From: Spongospora subterranea
Taxonomy: Eukaryota; Endomyxa; Phytomyxea; Plasmodiophorida; Plasmodiophoridae
Length of the DNA: 11,754 bases
Reading direction: 5' to 3'
Assembly: GCA_900404475.1 (NCBI GenBank)
Contig: OUQQ01000621.1
Coordinates: forward strand, 1-11,754
Shown here: one piece after another, positions 8,654-11,754 of the stretch
How the letters are laid out: every line of letters starts with the position of its first letter
How positions within the stretch are numbered: position 1 is the first letter of the stretch
Program-made: the position numbers and the translations under genes
The notes under the pieces: generated by a model
What the model saw: only the letters and a program-made list of their open reading frames with translations
What the model was told of the DNA's origin: nothing
Databases searched by the model: none

Positions 8654-8684
8654 TCGCATGTTTCCTGCGTTGGAATATTTCGAG

Positions 8685-8934
8685 TTAGCCGACGAATTTG
8701 AGACAATATGCCACTAATCGAATGTCAAAATATCGCTTACTAAAGAAAATTTAGAGCTGCTTTTACAACGACAAGAACTGCGAAATGGGATCCGAAAGCG
8801 TCTAGATATAGGTTAGCACAAATGACTGCGACGTTGGTACTCATTGCTATTCCGTCCTTTTGATGATAGATGTTTGGACCGTAGCAAAAGTAGTTATTCT
8901 TACTAATTAAGTTTGACAAGCTTGTTGTAGGCAA
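8685..8934 (-). pseudogene. Penelope-like reverse transcriptase remnant
   Basis: The minus-strand frame 8934-8740 reads 'LISKNNYFCYGPNIYHQKDG' followed by 'IAMSTNVAVICANLYLDAF'. This matches the block in Penelope-like RTs where a YxQxxGxAMG box is followed by an ANLYM-type helix. Ty3 and copia RTs do not have an AMG box and LINE RTs have GxPQGS. After a TAG at 8740-8742, the frame one base on reads 'FSKRYFDIRLVAYCLKF'. There 'RYFDI' stands where the catalytic RYxDDI is expected, with one Asp missing. Frameshift, stop and lost catalytic residue show it is dead. Further upstream on the same strand, 9361-9152 ('PRFFVYGFQIQP...GNTTSRQSSALVNRIL') lies about where early RT blocks (PKxHK, TTPxS) should be, but that match is weak. 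Penelope-like elements lacking the endonuclease are known from fungi. Confidence 0.55.
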
Positions 8935-10284
8935 ATTCTGTCATTATTGGGGTTCATCTATCTATCACATAATCGGAAAGTTGAAGATTCGCACCTGGGC
9001 ATAACTTCATCTGCGAAAACTGTTCATCCGGGAAATGGCCATAGTGTTTGTTTCATAAGTCTTTGAAAAAAAAATCAATTGCTAGGGTGCGTTCTAATCC
9101 TTAGGAGGTTCGGAACTTCATGGTCAACAACTGTTATTTGTGCGATCAGGGCTACTGTACTGGTGGGTATCTGTTCACTTTACCCAAAATTCGATTAACC
9201 AATGCGCTTGATTGTCTGCTGGTCGTATTTCCGTGCCGGCGAAAGTGATTCTCCGGAAAAGTCTTCAAGGGTTGAATTTGGAAACCGTAGACGAAGAACC
9301 GAGGCTGGTCAATGATAAAGCAACAGAAACTGTTCGTGGCCATATCCACACCTGTAATCATCTCAGTGTGTAACTATGCCAACGGCGACCCCAAGATATA
9401 TTTGAGCTTTCCACAAGCAGGGGAGTAGAAGGCAATTGTCTACAATCGAGCTCCATCGTTTCACTTTTCATCTCCTCATGGTGCAGACACACGCAACGGA
9501 TCTTCAGCGACAGGTCACATGACAAGGCTTTAATCGTCGAGAACGTCGTCTGCCCCCGGCATAAATGCATCACAATACCAGCATAACTACTTGTTGACAA
9601 CTGCCCAATCCTACGTGCATTGGTCGAATAGTGCTCCTTGCGAGGTCAGTGATAACCCACTTCCACACGCATTGCTGCTTCCCATGGCTCCATTTTGGTT
9701 GGGGCACTTTTGCACTAACACGACAAGAACGTCAGAACGTAATCAACGGTTCAAGACGCTATCGGAGCATTAAAATTGAATTAATCCACGGTGAGGCCAA
9801 GTTTGACGAAACTATGTGCTCTGATTCGTAACCAAAAAGCTGTTTACCTTAAAGCAATTTATCAAATTAATTTAGCGGCGATCATTCTATTAAACTCAAA
9901 AAACATTTGATCTCACAATGGCAGTGTCAGCAGCTTCCATAAACACAAGGGCAAAAACATGCCCATGGAAGATGTTTTACAGTTGTAGCCTTTCGTACGG
10001 AGTCAAATTGCAACCCGAAGCTAAATTAGGATTTTGGAGAGAATGTTCGCGCGTCAACAGCCTTCGGTTAACCCTCCATGCTGACATCCGGCGCTTCATC
10101 AGCACACTCTATTTTCATTTAGGCCGCGCGGCATGGATTAAAAAAAACGTTTTCCGCTATGTGTCGAAGTTTCCGAAACGAATTATCAAAATCATTCGGC
10201 ATGTGCGCCTGTTGTTCAGCACGTATCTCGTGTCGAAACTGGGTAAAAACTATCCTTGGTCTACAAGTTTGTCTTCGTGATCAG
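8935..10284. other. decayed repetitive DNA, no intact gene
   Basis: The minus-strand frame 9361-9152 may be the upstream half of the Penelope-like RT. The plus-strand frame 9918-10280 (120 aa) is basic and aromatic but matches no family I can name. Because an integrase end follows at 10285 on the same strand, it may be earlier integrase sequence damaged beyond recognition by frame changes. Nothing else is supported. Confidence 0.4.
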
Positions 10285-10560
10285 ATGGTTCTCGCACCAG
10301 CCCGTGATCGCCACCACGCTGTCCGTCGTCGTTCCTCGCGCCACCTATATAATGTTGGGGATCGTTTTTGGTTGTCCGATTCCAACATCATCTCTGCCTG
10401 TACCTTGTTCCAAACTCTTGTCCCAACGAAAGCACGATCGCTATTGAAGATAGGGACCCGAAAATTGGTCCTTTTCCGATCAAAAAGAGTCGTCGGTCTT
10501 CTTAGTGTTGAAGGGACTCCCCCCTCAAAGATAAATCCTCATCATGTTGAGCGTCCTCCT
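10285..10560 (+). pseudogene. Ty3/gypsy integrase C-terminal remnant
   Basis: Pieces typical of the end of a Ty3/gypsy integrase appear in the right order but in three frames. The first is 'ARDRHHAVRRRSS' with 'YNVGDRFWLSDSNI' (frame of 10351), matching the YxVGDxVWLSxxNI block. Next is 'CSKLLSQR', shifted, in place of SRKLxPR. Third is 'DPKIGPFPIKK' (10455-10487), matching the hallmark GPFxI. Last is 'VVGLLSVE' with 'PPSKINPHHVERP' back in the first frame, in place of LPxxxKIHPVFHVSLLKP. The first frame is open over 10159-10938, yet it does not read as one protein. Frame changes between blocks show a dead copy. No LTR, catalytic core or chromodomain could be recognised around it. Confidence 0.52.
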
Positions 10561-10763
10561 ACTCTTCTTGTTTTTTGCCGACAACGCCCATTCCCTGATT
10601 CCACATTAACTGGTGATCGTTATTTCAGTTCCTGGTATTATCGCTCCGAATTTTCAATTATCGGTTGGAATTTTATACTCGTGCGATTCGTTATTGGGAA
10701 CCGTGTGGTTGTATCATCTCTCCCTGTCCCTTTTTTTAAACATTATTTACGAAAATCAAACAC

Positions 10764-10875
10764 AATCAATTTTGAATCAGACATCCATAACGCGTTCGTT
10801 CGCGAATCGAAACGTTTGGCTTGGGATTGCAAATATCGATCATCAATGTGGTCTTTAATATTGAAACTTCGATTG
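10764..10875 (+). repeat. left arm of a second, older inverted repeat
   Basis: AATCAATTTTGAATCAGACA at the start and AATCGAAACGTTTGGCTTGG further on align to the reverse complement of 11045-11156, where the matching stretches are AATCAATCTTTGATCAGACA and AATCGAAACCTTCATCTTGG. I estimate about 70% identity with several indels. The translated arms are also alike: 'NRNVWLGIANIDHQ' here and 'NRNLHLGIAHVDCYF' on the other arm. Confidence 0.55.
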
Positions 10876-11044
10876 AACTCACATCATTACTTGACGGTGG
10901 ATATTGTGACGTGTTTCCGGATTGTTGTGATCGTTTGACTTGTAACAGACGACGTAAAATGCATGAAAAGTGAGAGTGTGACAACGGTTGACCTGAACGT
11001 AAAGCAAACGTTATCCTAGTACTAGAGTTCATTCTCATATCTGT

Positions 11045-11156
11045 TCGATACTTCAAAGACAAAGTAACAATCGACATGTGCGATCCCAAGATGAAGGTTT
11101 CGATTAACGGACACGACAGGGAGAGTGTCGTTGTTCTGTCTGATCAAAGATTGATT
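11045..11156 (-). repeat. right arm of the second inverted repeat
   Basis: This is the partner of 10764-10875, separated by about 170 bp. On this arm the minus-strand frame 11207-11022 is open (61 aa) and contains 'LPVVSVNRNLHLGIAHVD'. The protein-level likeness of the arms suggests both derive from a coding repeat. I cannot name the family. Confidence 0.55.
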
Positions 11157-11754
11157 TCCCTGAATCCGCAAGCCTGTTTCTTGTGTGCGAAGGTAATCGA
11201 TGCACATTTCAATTTTATTGTTGCATGGGTTTGATTATTCCTGTAGGCACCGGCTTTCGTACCTTCTTTCTTGGGAAATTAGACTAAAGTCGTGGAACAT
11301 TCTCCGTGATTTGAGAAGGTCGGGCGAGTTTTATGATAAAATCGATCAGAAAGTTCGACAACGTGCTGCGTTTTATGACGAGTTCCCGATTCTTTAGCGG
11401 CTATTTTCTAAATGGTTTTGACGAATGGCTGTCATATGAATAAGATTTGATTACCTGCGGGTACCGGTTAATCGTACTCAGCTTGAGTATAGCATCAAGG
11501 CGAAACGCTTCCCCATATTCGTATGATGGCCAACCGTCATAATCATTGAGAAAATATTCTCTATCGCATCCGAACTCGTCAGGATCGTATCACCTTGCCA
11601 AACTTCGTGCACAGTTTTTCTAAAAAAAATCGCCCGATCTTCGAAATCACTGAGGAGTTACCAAGACTCATTAGTCTTATCTTCCAGAATGCGACTACAA
11701 GCATAATGAAATCCTTGTAATAAATTGCAATGTGCAATGAATAACCTTCACATA
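11157..11754. other. stretch without recognisable gene
   Basis: The plus-strand frame to 11397 ends with basic, acidic and aromatic sequence ('SGEFYDKIDQKVRQRAAFYD') but belongs to no family I know. A possible GT-AG pair (GTAATC near 11193, CCTGTAG near 11247) would join it to upstream frames only with a quick stop. A small inverted repeat ATTGCA-ATG-TGCAAT lies near 11725. No gene is called. Confidence 0.35.

Larger units (their letters stand above)
8044..8659 (-). pseudogene. decayed coiled-coil protein with basic tail, probably from a mobile element
   Basis: The minus strand is open from 8659 to a TAG at 8246-8248 (137 aa). The repeat itself begins at 8624, so the first residues (over the GC hairpin) may not be native. 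The sequence is rich in Lys, Leu and Gln, with a heptad-like run 'LLLEQTKVQKLKTDLSTKL', then 'GLGWSPIDQNMLNKYVDPLL'. After the TAG the same frame continues 'FADKQFKDTLKK'. One frame change leads into 'ERTSTAAFKKEQDQAILQL', an in-frame TGA, and a basic tail with 'NGQGAQKTAALSAKMSKR'. Both stops could come from single C-to-T changes (CAG to TAG, CGA to TGA). I do not recognise the family. The coiled coil plus basic tail resembles Gag- or ORF1-like nucleic-acid-binding proteins of retroelements, which is inference. Confidence 0.5.

Noticed and set aside
9918..10280. A 120-aa basic plus-strand open frame.
   Set aside because: No recognisable motif. At most it is unreadable upstream integrase sequence.
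10159..10938. A 259-aa plus-strand open frame that could be an intact gene.
   Set aside because: Only parts of it match the integrase tail, and the intervening blocks are in other frames. The open frame is a by-product of indels in a dead element.
1..11754. Telomere repeats, tRNA genes, rRNA, CRISPR arrays or bacterial operons.
   Set aside because: TTAGGG/CCCTAA occur only singly, and I saw no tRNA-like cloverleaf, repeat-spacer array or operon-like gene order.

Overview
The window looks like repeat-rich genomic DNA of a filamentous fungus, most likely an ascomycete. The evidence is a spliced gene with short GT-AG introns whose product resembles the fungal CRT10-type WD40 family, a neighbouring Ser/Pro-rich C2H2 zinc-finger gene, and abundant broken retroelement fragments. 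One repeat pair differs only by transitions, the kind of damage left by RIP (repeat-induced point mutation) or by cytosine deamination. The species is not identifiable from sequence alone. I see no bacterial operons, tRNA, rRNA, CRISPR array or telomere repeat.

Layout. 1-1884: decayed DNA with one minus-strand stretch resembling a Ty3/gypsy RNase H (1025-1255) and a perfect hairpin (890-920). 1885-4013 (minus): the WD40-like gene, for which I reconstruct eight exons and seven introns that join in phase to 418 codons plus stop. 4014-4753: intergenic region shared with the divergent plus-strand zinc-finger gene, 4754-5767 (337 aa). 5768-7276: no convincing gene, but a diverged minisatellite at 6678-6793. 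7277-7408: a short peptide-like open stretch. 7798-8624: a large inverted repeat with arms of about 252 bp, built from a decayed coiled-coil coding sequence. 8685-8934 (possibly to 9361), minus: a Penelope-like reverse-transcriptase fragment. 10285-10560, plus: the C-terminal end of a Ty3/gypsy integrase scattered over three frames. 10764-11156: a second, older inverted repeat.

The two intact genes form a divergent pair and may share a promoter region, but nothing shows that they act in one pathway. The rest is best read as a graveyard of mobile elements. The most notable parts are the transition-only inverted repeat, whose transcript could fold into long double-stranded RNA, and the Penelope-like RT fragment beside it. 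I found no convincing new multi-gene system.
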